A stretch of 64,000 nt of DNA, taken from assembly GCF_034522235.1 (NCBI RefSeq), contig NZ_JAXHLN010000003.1, positions 1,674,001 to 1,738,000 of the forward strand. The letters run 5' to 3'. Position 1 is the first letter of the stretch. The number at the start of each line of letters is the position of its first letter. The position numbers were made by a program, and so were the translations under genes. Of this stretch, positions 44,513 to 53,002 are shown one piece after another. The notes beneath the pieces were generated by a model that was not told where the DNA came from, did not search any database, and saw nothing but the letters and a program-made list of their open reading frames with translations. The stretch comes from Thiohalophilus sp. Lineage in GTDB: Bacteria > Pseudomonadota > Gammaproteobacteria > UBA6429 > Thiohalophilaceae.

Positions 44513-44874
44513 GATTCATCTCCTGTATTGTTCAGCTTCCATCCGTCGGAAGACGACGCTGATTTCTTGCCCCGGCTGCGCAGAGCGTGAACAATCTCGT
44601 TCAGGGCCGGCACACCCCGGTGACCTGCCTCGTTGTCGGCATAGAGCCGACAGCAAAGATCATCGCCTGTCATACCGGCGTCGCTGACATCTTCGTCATC
44701 CACCAGGATGGTGGGGGAGCCGTAGCCGTGTACGTGCCCCGGGGCGGCGGGATCGTGGATCTCCCACTCCCGCCAGCGCGGCGTCAGCCCGGCCTCGGCG
44801 AACGCGCGCAGTAACTGCTCGCGGGCCGCGGCGATATTCGGGCAGGTCTTTTCATACACCAGTTCCACGCTCAT
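44509..44874 (-). CDS. Thioredoxin-fold-like protein in merR operon
   Basis: A 121-residue protein starting VELVYEKTCPNIAAAREQLL, with a GSPTILVDDEDV segment and DDLCCRLYADNEAG. The CPN motif and proline loop suggest a thioredoxin-like fold lacking the second active-site Cys. Similar proteins occur next to mercury and organomercury genes, but I do not recognise a named function. It overlaps its neighbours by 4 bp on each side. Confidence 0.75.
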   Translation of the reverse strand: MSVELVYEKTCPNIAAAREQLLRAFAEAGLTPRWREWEIHDPAAPGHVHGYGSPTILVDDEDVSDAGMTGDDLCCRLYADNEAGHRGVPALNEIVHALRSRGKKSASSSDGWKLNNTGDES

Positions 44875-45290
44875 CCGTTTTCCTCCGGCTCGTCCAGTTC
44901 CAGCTCCTCCAGGATTGGACAGTCACTCAACGATCCCGAGCCACTGCATTTTTGCGCCATGCGACTCAGGGCATCGCGGATCCGTTCAAGCTCTTTGATC
45001 TTTCGCTCGACCTGATCGATCTTGTGCGTCGCACGGGCCTTGATGTCGGCACAGGAAGTCGTCTGATCCTGGCGCAGCGCCAGCAGCTCGCCGATATCGC
45101 CGAGGGTGAAACCCACCTGCTTGGCGTGCTGGATAAACCGCACCCGTTTTATCGAATCGGGCGGATATTGCCGGTAACCGCTGTCGGTACGCTGCGGCGC
45201 CACCAGCAACCCCTGCTTTTCATAAAAGCGCAGGGTCTCCACCGTCACCCCGGCCGCGCGGGCCAGTTGACCGATACTCAGGTTGTCCAT
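44871..45290 (-). CDS. MerR-family metal regulator (MerR-like Cys pattern)
   Basis: A 139-residue regulator. The helix-turn-helix LSIGQLARAAGVTVETLRFYE is followed by RRxxGYRQY-type wing sequence and a dimerisation helix. Metal-binding candidates are Cys in TTSCADIKARA and the pair KCSGSGSLSDC, a Cys-x8-Cys as in mercury-sensing MerR. It would twist its own promoter (45313-45344). ATG 45290 has GGAGG seven bases upstream; 45293 is an alternative. Confidence 0.88.
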   Translation of the reverse strand: MDNLSIGQLARAAGVTVETLRFYEKQGLLVAPQRTDSGYRQYPPDSIKRVRFIQHAKQVGFTLGDIGELLALRQDQTTSCADIKARATHKIDQVERKIKELERIRDALSRMAQKCSGSGSLSDCPILEELELDEPEENG

Positions 45291-45312
45291 CATTCGACCT
45301 CCATTGCAGGCA

Positions 45313-45344
45313 ATTCTAAACCCTGAAGTATACTTCAGGGTCAA
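45313..45344 (-). promoter_or_regulatory. MerR-type promoter with 20-bp spacer
   Basis: On the minus strand, -35 TTGACC (45339-45344) and -10 TAGAAT (45313-45318) are 20 bp apart, longer than normal, and enclose a perfect palindrome at 45320-45341 whose half-site is ACCCTGAAGTA. This is the hallmark of MerR-activated promoters. The -35 overlaps the end of the sensor kinase gene. Confidence 0.85.
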
Positions 45345-46753
45345 GGGTGAGGCGGTCGTTCGGGCAGGATTATCTGGAATCGTGTGGATTCAGTAGTCGA
45401 GGTAACCTCCACGGTTCCTCCGTGGGCGGTGATGATCGATTTGACGATGGCGAGCCCCAGGCCGGCGCCATCGCCACCGCGTTGTCGGGAGGGATCGACG
45501 CGATAAAAGCGGTCAAACAACCGGGGCAGATGTTCGGGCGGGATCGGCGTGCCGGGGTTCTCGATGGCGAGGGCGGCGCCACCATCGTCCCGTGCGCGAA
45601 TTGTCACTCGCACGGCCCCGCCGGCCGGCGTGTAACGAATGGCGTTGGAAAGCAGGTTGCTCAACGCCCGTCGCAACATGCTGCGGTCGCCCGCAATGCG
45701 TGCATGGCCTTCCCGCGCCAGGGCAACACCGCGCTCCTCGGCCCAGCCTTCATAAAAGTCGAATAACGCCTGGACTTCCGTAGCCAGATCCAGTTCGCCG
45801 ATATTCTTAAAGGGCGCGCGGTTGTCTATCTGCGCCAGGAAGAGCATGTCACCGACCATCTGCGCCATGCGCTCGTATTCCTCCATGTTTGAATAGAGAA
45901 TTTCCCGATACGCATCGATGTCGCGACTCTGAGAGAGGGCAACCTGGGTCTGGGTCATCAGGTTGGTGATGGGGGTACGCAATTCATGGGCAATATCGGC
46001 ATTGAAGTCGCAGAGTTGATGAAAGGATTCATCCAGGCGTCGGAGCATGGCATTGAAGGAGTCCACCAGCTCACCGAGTTCGGCAGGCACCTCGTCACGT
46101 GGCAGGCGGTTGTTCAGTTCATTGGCGCTGATCCGGTGAATCCGGCTGACGATATCCCGCAACGGCGCATGGCCCTGGCGCACCACGATCCAGCCCATCA
46201 CGGCCATGACGAGAATACTGCCACCGACCATCAGCCACAAATTGCGGTAAAAAACCGCCAGAAAGCGCTGATGTTCCGTGAAGGGTACCGCGATCACCAC
46301 GGCGTAGGGTCGGCCGGCAACGGGGCCGATCTCTTCCATCATCCGCGTCAGGACAGTATACCGGACACCGTCGTGGTGCCAGCTGTACCCCAGGTCCGTT
46401 TCCGTTTCTTCACTGGCGGCTTTTGCGACAGTGGCGAGATCCGGTACCGGGCTGGCGTAAAGCATCCGGCCGTTTTGATCGACGACACACAGGGAGGCGT
46501 TGTGATGGCCCACCAGGATATCGTCGAAGCGTTGTTCAAGCGGGGCGAGCTTTTCCGTGGTATGGATACCGTCGAGCGCATCTTGTACGGCACGAGCAAT
46601 GACCTTGAGTTCGTCGGTATCCTGCGCCATGAAATGACGTTCCATCGAGTGACTGATGATCCAGCCAAATACAAGAAAAACCATCGCCGCGGCCACACCG
46701 AACAACAGGGTCAGGCGCAGCGCGAGAGAAAGCGGACGGCGTTTAAAATACAT
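45341..46753 (-). CDS. Heavy-metal sensor histidine kinase (CusS-like)
   Basis: A 470-residue membrane kinase: TM1 near residues 10-32, a periplasmic sensor region with an SMERHFMAQDTDELKVIARA start, TM2 near 170-190, HAMP, then dimerisation motif FNADIAHELRTPITNLMTQTQ with the phospho-His near 255. ATPase motifs are NLLSNAIRYT, ENPGTPIPPEHLPRLFDRF and GAGLGLAIVKSII. It starts 8 bp after the response regulator gene. Such pairs control copper, silver, cobalt or zinc efflux. Confidence 0.92.
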   Translation of the reverse strand: MYFKRRPLSLALRLTLLFGVAAAMVFLVFGWIISHSMERHFMAQDTDELKVIARAVQDALDGIHTTEKLAPLEQRFDDILVGHHNASLCVVDQNGRMLYASPVPDLATVAKAASEETETDLGYSWHHDGVRYTVLTRMMEEIGPVAGRPYAVVIAVPFTEHQRFLAVFYRNLWLMVGGSILVMAVMGWIVVRQGHAPLRDIVSRIHRISANELNNRLPRDEVPAELGELVDSFNAMLRRLDESFHQLCDFNADIAHELRTPITNLMTQTQVALSQSRDIDAYREILYSNMEEYERMAQMVGDMLFLAQIDNRAPFKNIGELDLATEVQALFDFYEGWAEERGVALAREGHARIAGDRSMLRRALSNLLSNAIRYTPAGGAVRVTIRARDDGGAALAIENPGTPIPPEHLPRLFDRFYRVDPSRQRGGDGAGLGLAIVKSIITAHGGTVEVTSTTESTRFQIILPERPPHP

Positions 46754-46761
46754 CGGAATAC

Positions 46762-47445
46762 TCAGGCCTCGCCCGAGGCATCCAGCATGTAGCCCATGCC
46801 ACGTACCGTGTGAATGAGTTTGCGGTCGAAGGCGTCATCGATCTTGGCCCGCAGGCGACGGATGGCGACGTCGATGACATTGGTATCGCTGTCAAAGTTC
46901 ATGTCCCAGACCTGGGAGGCGATCAGGGAGCGGGGCAGCACCTCGTCCCGGTGACGGATGAACAGTTCCAGTAACGCGAACTCCTTGGCGGTGAGCGGGA
47001 TGCGCCGACCCCCACGGGTGACACGCCGGCGCATCAAATCGAGTTCGAGATCGGCCACGCTGAGCATTGTCTCGCCGGCGGCAGCCGTTCCGCGCCGTAA
47101 TAAAGTGCGCACCCTTGCCAGTAATTCGGCGAAAGCGAACGGTTTGACCAGATAATCATCGGCACCGAGCTCCAGCCCCCTGACCCGGTCGTCCACGCTG
47201 TCGCGCGCGGTAAGAAACAGCACCGGCACCTTGTTGTCCGACTCGCGCAGTGATTGCAGGATTCGCCAGCCATCAACATCCGGCAACAGGATATCCAGAA
47301 TCATCAGGTCATACGTTCCGGTCATGGCAAGATGGTGGCCGTCGAGCCCGTTGTGGGCCTGGTCCACAACGAATCCCGCCTCGGCGAGGCCCTGGCGCAG
47401 GTACTCGCTGATCTTGGCTTCGTCCTCGACAATCAGGATTTTCAT
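46762..47445 (-). CDS. Heavy-metal response regulator (CusR/CopR-like)
   Basis: A 227-residue OmpR-type regulator: receiver domain with [11 protein letters not shown]-type phospho-Asp region ([13 protein letters not shown], near residue 50) and [13 protein letters not shown], then a winged-helix domain with [23 protein letters not shown] and [15 protein letters not shown]. It is divergent from the Met-rich gene, with a palindrome at 47526-47543 between them. The ATG at 47445 starts [16 protein letters not shown]. Confidence 0.92.
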   Translation of the reverse strand: MKILIVEDEAKISEYLRQGLAEAGFVVDQAHNGLDGHHLAMTGTYDLMILDILLPDVDGWRILQSLRESDNKVPVLFLTARDSVDDRVRGLELGADDYLVKPFAFAELLARVRTLLRRGTAAAGETMLSVADLELDLMRRRVTRGGRRIPLTAKEFALLELFIRHRDEVLPRSLIASQVWDMNFDSDTNVIDVAIRRLRAKIDDAFDRKLIHTVRGMGYMLDASGEA

Positions 47446-47525
47446 CAGGTTAACCAAATAGTTTGTTCTGGATAGGGAGATTACCCAAGTCTAGCTCCGC
47501 GCCACTGTCTCAAAGATGACAGAAT

Positions 47526-47543
47526 GATTACATCATTGTAATC
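47526..47543. promoter_or_regulatory. Candidate CusR/CopR box
   Basis: GATTACA-tcat-TGTAATC, perfect seven-base arms, lies between the response regulator gene and the Met-rich protein gene. It fits the TTAC...GTAA form of copper-responsive regulator boxes. It may control both directions. Confidence 0.6.
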
Positions 47544-47773
47544 ACTATGTCACCTCAAGGACAGGCTCATTTGGTTATCGTCGCAGAGGAATAGCCCGCG
47601 CGTGCAAGCTGTGACCGGGTAAGGAACGTAACGGTGCAAGCCAGGGACCCGTCTGCCTTTTCGGTTTGAAGTTGCCCAAATTATCCGATGAAGGCGTTGT
47701 AACGACGACTGGCAAACTCAGAAAGAGCAAGCCAATCAAAAATTGAAGTGGTACAAAAAACATGGGAGAAATA

Positions 47774-48244
47774 ATGATGAAATCCAGAATTCTACTGTTC
47801 AGCACCCTTTTGATGACCAGCATGGTGGTATCAGCCGCACAACATGGCGGCGACATGATGAACATGCAGGATCGCATGCAAAACATGGACCGGACCCTGA
47901 AACAGGCCGAAAAGACCGGAGATCGTAATAAACACATCGAACTGATGCAGCAGCACATGAAGGAGATGCGCGAGAGCATGGGACAGATGAACGAAATGAT
48001 GGGCGGCCGACAGCGAATGATGCAGCAGATGGATGACGGCATGATGATGAACGAAGAAGGCCGGGGCGGCATGATGGGCGGCGGTATGATGGGCCGGGAC
48101 GGCTCTGGCACCGCTAAAGGCATGTCGTCAGACGACATGCAACAGCGGATGCAAATGATGCAGCAGCGCATGGATATGATGCAAATGATGATGGATCAAA
48201 TGATGGAGCATCAGCAGGAATACGAGCGCATGCAACATCGTTGA
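47774..48244 (+). CDS. Methionine-rich periplasmic protein, likely copper-binding
   Basis: A 156-residue protein with a signal peptide (cleaved near VVSAAQ). By my count the mature part has 36 Met in about 134 residues, many in MM, QMMM and DMMQMM clusters, plus several His and Gln. Met clusters bind Cu(I) or Ag(I). It is probably helical. It lies next to a heavy-metal two-component system and upstream of the copper ATPase, which supports a copper-buffering role. GGGAG precedes the ATG pair at 47774/47777. Confidence 0.8.
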   Translation: MMKSRILLFSTLLMTSMVVSAAQHGGDMMNMQDRMQNMDRTLKQAEKTGDRNKHIELMQQHMKEMRESMGQMNEMMGGRQRMMQQMDDGMMMNEEGRGGMMGGGMMGRDGSGTAKGMSSDDMQQRMQMMQQRMDMMQMMMDQMMEHQQEYERMQHR

Positions 48245-48288
48245 GTTCGATATTGCGATAACGTCGTATATTCAGCCTGTCAGGCGAA

Positions 48289-48525
48289 ATGGATATGAAA
48301 GTCCAAATTATCGCAACCCGGCAGTGTACCCATCGGGTCAACCTGGAACATGAGCTGAATGATCTGGGCGTTGCGTACGAATTACTGTTTGCCGAGGACA
48401 ATCCCGACCTGGTTGTCCGTCATCAGATCCGTCATTCACCCAATCTGGTCGTGGACGATCAGATTGCGTTTCGCGGTCAGCCGACGGAACAGGTGTTGCG
48501 CGACTATTTCAGTCATGGCACCTGA
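48289..48525 (+). CDS. Glutaredoxin-like protein with a single Cys
   Basis: A 78-residue protein with a thioredoxin-like fold: KVQIIATRQCTHRVNLEHEL, then SPNLVVDDQIAFRGQPTEQVL. The active site has one Cys in TRQCTHR, where glutaredoxins usually have CxxC. The SPNLVVDD segment provides the cis-Pro. It lies 45 bp after the Met-rich gene in the same direction, so it may act in copper or thiol handling. Confidence 0.78.
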   Translation: MDMKVQIIATRQCTHRVNLEHELNDLGVAYELLFAEDNPDLVVRHQIRHSPNLVVDDQIAFRGQPTEQVLRDYFSHGT

Positions 48526-48719
48526 CCAGCGGGTTTCTTTAACGGGTGTTAACCCCTGTCTGTGATGGGTCTGGAAACGACGGATTGATTCCAGACCTGA
48601 CGTGTTCTGCGGGGCGGATGCGCCACGAATGCAATACACATTCTGGTGTTTTTGCAAAACAGCAATTAATCGCCAGTGTCGGGGTTTTCGCTATCCGTTT
48701 TTAACTTCGGGAGAATGTC

Positions 48720-49709
48720 ATGTTTCAATCCATCCACAGTGCACTGTTTGTCCTGCTCAGCCTGGCCTGGACCTCGGCGGCAGGGGCCGCGCCGACAGTT
48801 TATATCCCCCTGGGGTCGGCCAATCAGGTGATCGCCGTCGATGCCGAAACGCACACTATCACCGCGCGGTATTCGAATGTGAAAAACCCGCATGGCCTGG
48901 TGGCCACGCCGGACGGCGAATACCTGGTTGCCGGCAGCCTGTCGGAAACCGCGCCGCCGGCCGATGCCGCACCCGATGCGCCCACCAGCAACCTCTATCT
49001 GATTCATCCGGCTCACGGTCATGTCATGCAGACCATTCCCGTGGCGGGATGGAGTCATCATCAGGCAATCACGCCGGATGGACGCTATGTGATCTCCACG
49101 CATGCCACCCGGGGTGATGTCAGTGTGCTGGATATGACCACCAACCAGATCGTGCACCGTATCCCGACCGGACCGGCACCGAACTATACCCTGGTGACCC
49201 GCGACGGCCAGCGTGCCTATGTCAGCAACAGTGGCGACGGGACGATCACCGAGATCGCTCTCGACAGCTGGAAACCATTACGCACGCTCGAAGGCGGCGC
49301 CTCGCCGGAGCACATGGTCTTTTCCGTTGATGAGCAGACTATTTATGTCACCAACCCCCGCGTCGGCAAGGTTGCCGCTGTTTCGGTCGACAACGGAAAA
49401 ATTTCCCACACCTATGACATCGGTCCGGATACCCACGGGCTGGATATCGGCGACGACGGGAAAACCCTGTTCGTCAGCAGCAAAAAGGCCGAGACCCTCT
49501 CGGCGGTGAACATCGAAAGCGGAACTATCCGTTCTGTACCGCTGGCACCGGCGCCCTATCATCTGAATACCATCGCGGGAACGGGTACTGTCTATGTGAG
49601 CAGTCGTAACAAACCGGTGATCTGGGTCATCGATCAACAATCATTGAACGTGATCAAGACAATTGACTTGCCGGGCGGCGAAGGTCATCAGATGGCAATC
49701 GTGAAATAA
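48720..49709 (+). CDS. YncE-like periplasmic beta-propeller protein
   Basis: A 329-residue exported protein with a signal peptide (ends AAGAAP) and seven or so YVTN-type repeats such as NPHGLVATPDGEYLVAGS, QAITPDGRYVISTH and TLFVSSKKAETLSAV. Such propellers occur near metal-resistance and cytochrome genes, but the ligand is unknown. GGGAG precedes the ATG. It sits between the Met-rich gene pair and the SHOCT-CopB pair, all on the plus strand. Confidence 0.85.
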   Translation: MFQSIHSALFVLLSLAWTSAAGAAPTVYIPLGSANQVIAVDAETHTITARYSNVKNPHGLVATPDGEYLVAGSLSETAPPADAAPDAPTSNLYLIHPAHGHVMQTIPVAGWSHHQAITPDGRYVISTHATRGDVSVLDMTTNQIVHRIPTGPAPNYTLVTRDGQRAYVSNSGDGTITEIALDSWKPLRTLEGGASPEHMVFSVDEQTIYVTNPRVGKVAAVSVDNGKISHTYDIGPDTHGLDIGDDGKTLFVSSKKAETLSAVNIESGTIRSVPLAPAPYHLNTIAGTGTVYVSSRNKPVIWVIDQQSLNVIKTIDLPGGEGHQMAIVK

Positions 49710-49754
49710 ACACCCATACTGATCAAATCAAACACGGTTTTAAGGAGCTAATTT

Positions 49755-49994
49755 ATGATGGACGGCGGAGTCGGGTTCACGCACGGCGCGGGCGGTTTTT
49801 TCGGCATCCTGTTCTGGATCATTCTGATTGCCCTGGTTGTTCTGGCGGTAAGCCGGGTAGCGGGAAGCGGTTCCGGCAACCGGACGGGGGGCAAGAGCGC
49901 GCTGGAGATCCTCGACGAACGCTACGCCCGGGGCGAGATCGACCAGCAAGAGTATGAACAAAAACGGCGTGATATTCGCCAGCAGGATGATTGA
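49755..49994 (+). CDS. SHOCT-domain small membrane protein 2
   Basis: A 79-residue paralog of the protein at 36226, with a TM segment (residues about 13-34) and ILDERYARGEIDQQEYEQKR. It shares one base with the CopB start (TGATG), a tight coupling that suggests a role with the copper pump. AAGGAG lies before the ATG. Confidence 0.87.
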   Translation: MMDGGVGFTHGAGGFFGILFWIILIALVVLAVSRVAGSGSGNRTGGKSALEILDERYARGEIDQQEYEQKRRDIRQQDD

Positions 49995-52042
49995 TGGCTC
50001 AACCGCATTCACACGATCATACCGGTCACGGTTCCGCTCACCAGCACAATCAGACACATCAGGGGCAGCATGGCGGTCATGATCATGCCGCCATGGTCGC
50101 GGATTTTAAACGCCGCTTCCTGGTTTCGCTGATTCTGACTATCCCGATCCTCGGTTTGTCGCCGATGATTCAGGGCTTTCTCGGTCTGCGGGAGACACTG
50201 GCGTTTACCGGCGACAGTTATCTGTTGTTTGCCCTGGCCAGCGGGGTCTTTTTTTACGGCGGCTGGCCTTTTTTATCCGGTGCACTATCCGAAGTAGGCA
50301 AGCGCGCGCCCGGCATGATGACCCTGATCGGGCTGGCCATCGTCGTGGCCTATCTGTATTCCTCGGCGGTGGTGTTCGGCCTCTCCGGCAAGGTGTTTTT
50401 CTGGGAGCTGGCCACCCTGATCGACGTCATGCTGCTGGGCCACTGGATCGAAATGAAATCGGTGATGGGGGCCTCCGGCGCGCTCGAGGCGCTGGTCAAA
50501 CTCATGCCGACCGAGGCCCATCGGGTGACTGACGGCGGTGATCTGGAAGACATCCCCGTCACGGAACTCAAGCAGGGCGACCGGGTCCGGGTCAAACCGG
50601 GGGAAAAGGTCCCCACCGACGGGATCATCATCGACGGGCGCAGCAGTCTCAATGAAGCCATGCTGACCGGCGAATCCAAACCGGTGAGCCGGGGCGAGGG
50701 CGAGGAAGTGATCGGCGGCGCCATCAACGGCGAGGGCGCCATTACCATCGAGATCCGCAAAACCGGCGAGGAGACCTATCTCTCGCAGGTCATCGAGATG
50801 GTCCGCCAGGCTCAGGGGTCGCGTTCACGGACCCAGGACCTGGCCAACCGCGCTGCCCAGTGGCTGACCTACATCGCGCTGTCGGCGGGCACCCTGACCC
50901 TCGTGATCTGGCTGGTCCTCGGCCAGGATTTTGAATTCTCGCTGGAGCGCATGGTCACGGTCATGGTGATTACCTGTCCGCATGCGCTGGGGCTGGCCGT
51001 ACCGCTGGTGGTGGCGGTCAGCACCAGCATGGCCGCCGGCCACGGGCTGTTGATTCGGGATCGGGCCAGTTTCGAGCGGGCGCGGGAACTGGAGGCGATC
51101 GTCTTCGACAAGACCGGCACCCTCACCGAAGGCCGCTTCGGCGTGACCGACATTATTCCCCTGGCCGATTACAGCGAGCGCGAAGTGCTGCGCCTGGCGG
51201 CGGCGCTGGAAGCCAGCTCGGAACACCCCATCGCCCGTGGGGTGGTGGCCTCGGCGCAGGAACAGGACGTGATGGACGCCCGGGCCTCTGATGTGCAGAA
51301 CATTACCGGGCAGGGCATCCAGGCGCGGGTGGATGACCGGGAAATCCGGGTTGTCAGTCGTGGCTATTTGCGCGCCAATCAGATCGAATTTGATGAGACA
51401 CCGGTTCAGAAGGTGACCGAACAGGGCAAGACCGTGGTCTACCTGGTGATCGACGGCCAGGTCACCGGTGCCCTGGCGCTGGCCGATATCGTGCGCGAGG
51501 AATCGCACGCCGCCATCCAGCAGCTCAAAGCACTGGGTATCCAGTGCATGATGTTGACCGGCGATGGTGAAGCGGTAGCCCGCGCGGTCGCGGAGGAACT
51601 GCAGCTGGATGATTATTTCGCCGAAGTGCTGCCGCACGAGAAGGCCGACAAGATCCGCGAGGTCCGCGCGCGTGGCCTGCGTGTGGCCATGGTCGGCGAC
51701 GGCGTCAACGACGCGCCCGCCCTGGTGGAATCGGATCTGGGGATCGCCATCGGCGCCGGGACCGACGTGGCCATCGAATCGGCGGACGTGGTCCTGGTGC
51801 GCAGCGATCCCCGCGACGTGGCGGCCATCATGGCGCTGTCCCGGGCCACCTATAACAAGATGATCCAGAATCTGTTGTGGGCCACCGGCTATAACGTGGT
51901 GGCCATCCCGCTGGCCGCCGGGGTCGCCTATGGGGCGGGCATCGTCCTGTCACCGGCATTCGGGGCAGCGCTGATGTCGCTGAGTACCGTGATCGTCGCC
52001 ATTAACGCCAAACTGCTGAATCGCAAACAACCCAGGGGGTGA
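49994..52042 (+). CDS. copB: Copper-translocating P1B-type ATPase (CopB-like)
   Basis: A 682-residue pump with a His-rich N-terminus (HSHDHTGHGSAHQHNQTHQG) instead of CxxC metal-binding domains, eight membrane helices, actuator motif LTGESKPV, the transmembrane CPH motif in ITCPHALGLAVP, phosphorylation site FDKTGTLTEG, and [19 protein letters not shown] and a His-rich tail mark P1B-3 (CopB) pumps that export copper or silver. ATG 49994 is used, with one base of overlap with the SHOCT gene. Confidence 0.93.
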   Translation: MAQPHSHDHTGHGSAHQHNQTHQGQHGGHDHAAMVADFKRRFLVSLILTIPILGLSPMIQGFLGLRETLAFTGDSYLLFALASGVFFYGGWPFLSGALSEVGKRAPGMMTLIGLAIVVAYLYSSAVVFGLSGKVFFWELATLIDVMLLGHWIEMKSVMGASGALEALVKLMPTEAHRVTDGGDLEDIPVTELKQGDRVRVKPGEKVPTDGIIIDGRSSLNEAMLTGESKPVSRGEGEEVIGGAINGEGAITIEIRKTGEETYLSQVIEMVRQAQGSRSRTQDLANRAAQWLTYIALSAGTLTLVIWLVLGQDFEFSLERMVTVMVITCPHALGLAVPLVVAVSTSMAAGHGLLIRDRASFERARELEAIVFDKTGTLTEGRFGVTDIIPLADYSEREVLRLAAALEASSEHPIARGVVASAQEQDVMDARASDVQNITGQGIQARVDDREIRVVSRGYLRANQIEFDETPVQKVTEQGKTVVYLVIDGQVTGALALADIVREESHAAIQQLKALGIQCMMLTGDGEAVARAVAEELQLDDYFAEVLPHEKADKIREVRARGLRVAMVGDGVNDAPALVESDLGIAIGAGTDVAIESADVVLVRSDPRDVAAIMALSRATYNKMIQNLLWATGYNVVAIPLAAGVAYGAGIVLSPAFGAALMSLSTVIVAINAKLLNRKQPRG

Positions 52043-52187
52043 GTTCATGCACGTTACGTTCCCAACACTTCGGCATATTATTGTTTATACCCACTCACAT
52101 GGTTAATCAAAGGAGAGAATACCGCGTAGCCTGGATCAAGGAGCAAAGCGACGGATCCAGGTTTTACGGGTTAGAGTCGTGCGCCAA

Positions 52188-52802
52188 TCAGTGGCTGCCC
52201 TGAGGCGAGGGTGTCGTACCGCGCATCAGCCAGAGCAACACCGGCGGGATCAACAGCCACTGCAAAAAGGGCGTGGCGCCGATCTCCACCACCGGGACGA
52301 TCGGCATCAGTTCGGTATACCCCCAGGTGCCTGTGAGGCGCACGTTCATGATCTCGCTGAAGATCGTGTAGCCGACCCCCAGCAGGGTGAACAGTAATCC
52401 CCGCGGCAGGATCCCCGTGGCGGCATACCAGGCACGATTGCGGCTGAGCAGCGCGACAAGTTCGTAGATGACCAGCAGGATAAGCAGATCGCCCAGGGTG
52501 CAATGGGCCAGGCCGTAGAGGATGTAACCCCAGTCGTTCTGATGCCAGACATCGTACAGCGGGAACTGGGCGATCTCCCAGAGCAGTTCCAGGGGCAGGG
52601 CGATCGTGACCAGACGCACTTCCGGCCAGTGGTGCCAGCCGGTCATGCCGGATGCGGGTTGAGCCCGGGTCACAGCCGCCGGCTCGCGACTCAGGTACTG
52701 GACCAGCAGGCCGGCGACCACCAGCAGCAGGAGTACAAAGCCCGCCAGTTCAAACCATTCCGGTGCCCCCATCTCCCAATCGGGCATCATCGAGTCATGC
52801 AT
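52188..52802 (-). CDS. Hypothetical membrane protein
   Basis: A 204-residue protein with about five hydrophobic helices. Recognisable stretches are LPLELLWEIAQFPLYDVWHQ, GYILYGLAHCTLGDLLILL and SEIMNVRLTGTWGYTELMP. I recall similar uncharacterised membrane proteins near metal genes, without function. It is oriented opposite to the copper operon. The gap 52043-52187 holds a GGATCAAG.../GGATCC element and no gene. Confidence 0.78.
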   Translation of the reverse strand: MHDSMMPDWEMGAPEWFELAGFVLLLLVVAGLLVQYLSREPAAVTRAQPASGMTGWHHWPEVRLVTIALPLELLWEIAQFPLYDVWHQNDWGYILYGLAHCTLGDLLILLVIYELVALLSRNRAWYAATGILPRGLLFTLLGVGYTIFSEIMNVRLTGTWGYTELMPIVPVVEIGATPFLQWLLIPPVLLWLMRGTTPSPQGSH

Positions 52803-53002
52803 CAGAGAAATATCCGCTCAGTTTTGAGAGAGACAAAAGGGCAAACGACAGAGTGAGTTAAAGCTGACCATACCCCAATATGATCGTCTATGTAATGCAT
52901 AAACAAAACCAATGAATAATTTCACAATCATTTATTTTTACTGATTAACATTTCAGGGCAAACTAGCAATCCCTCTGGTCCTATGATTTCAGGAGTTGTC
53001 CG

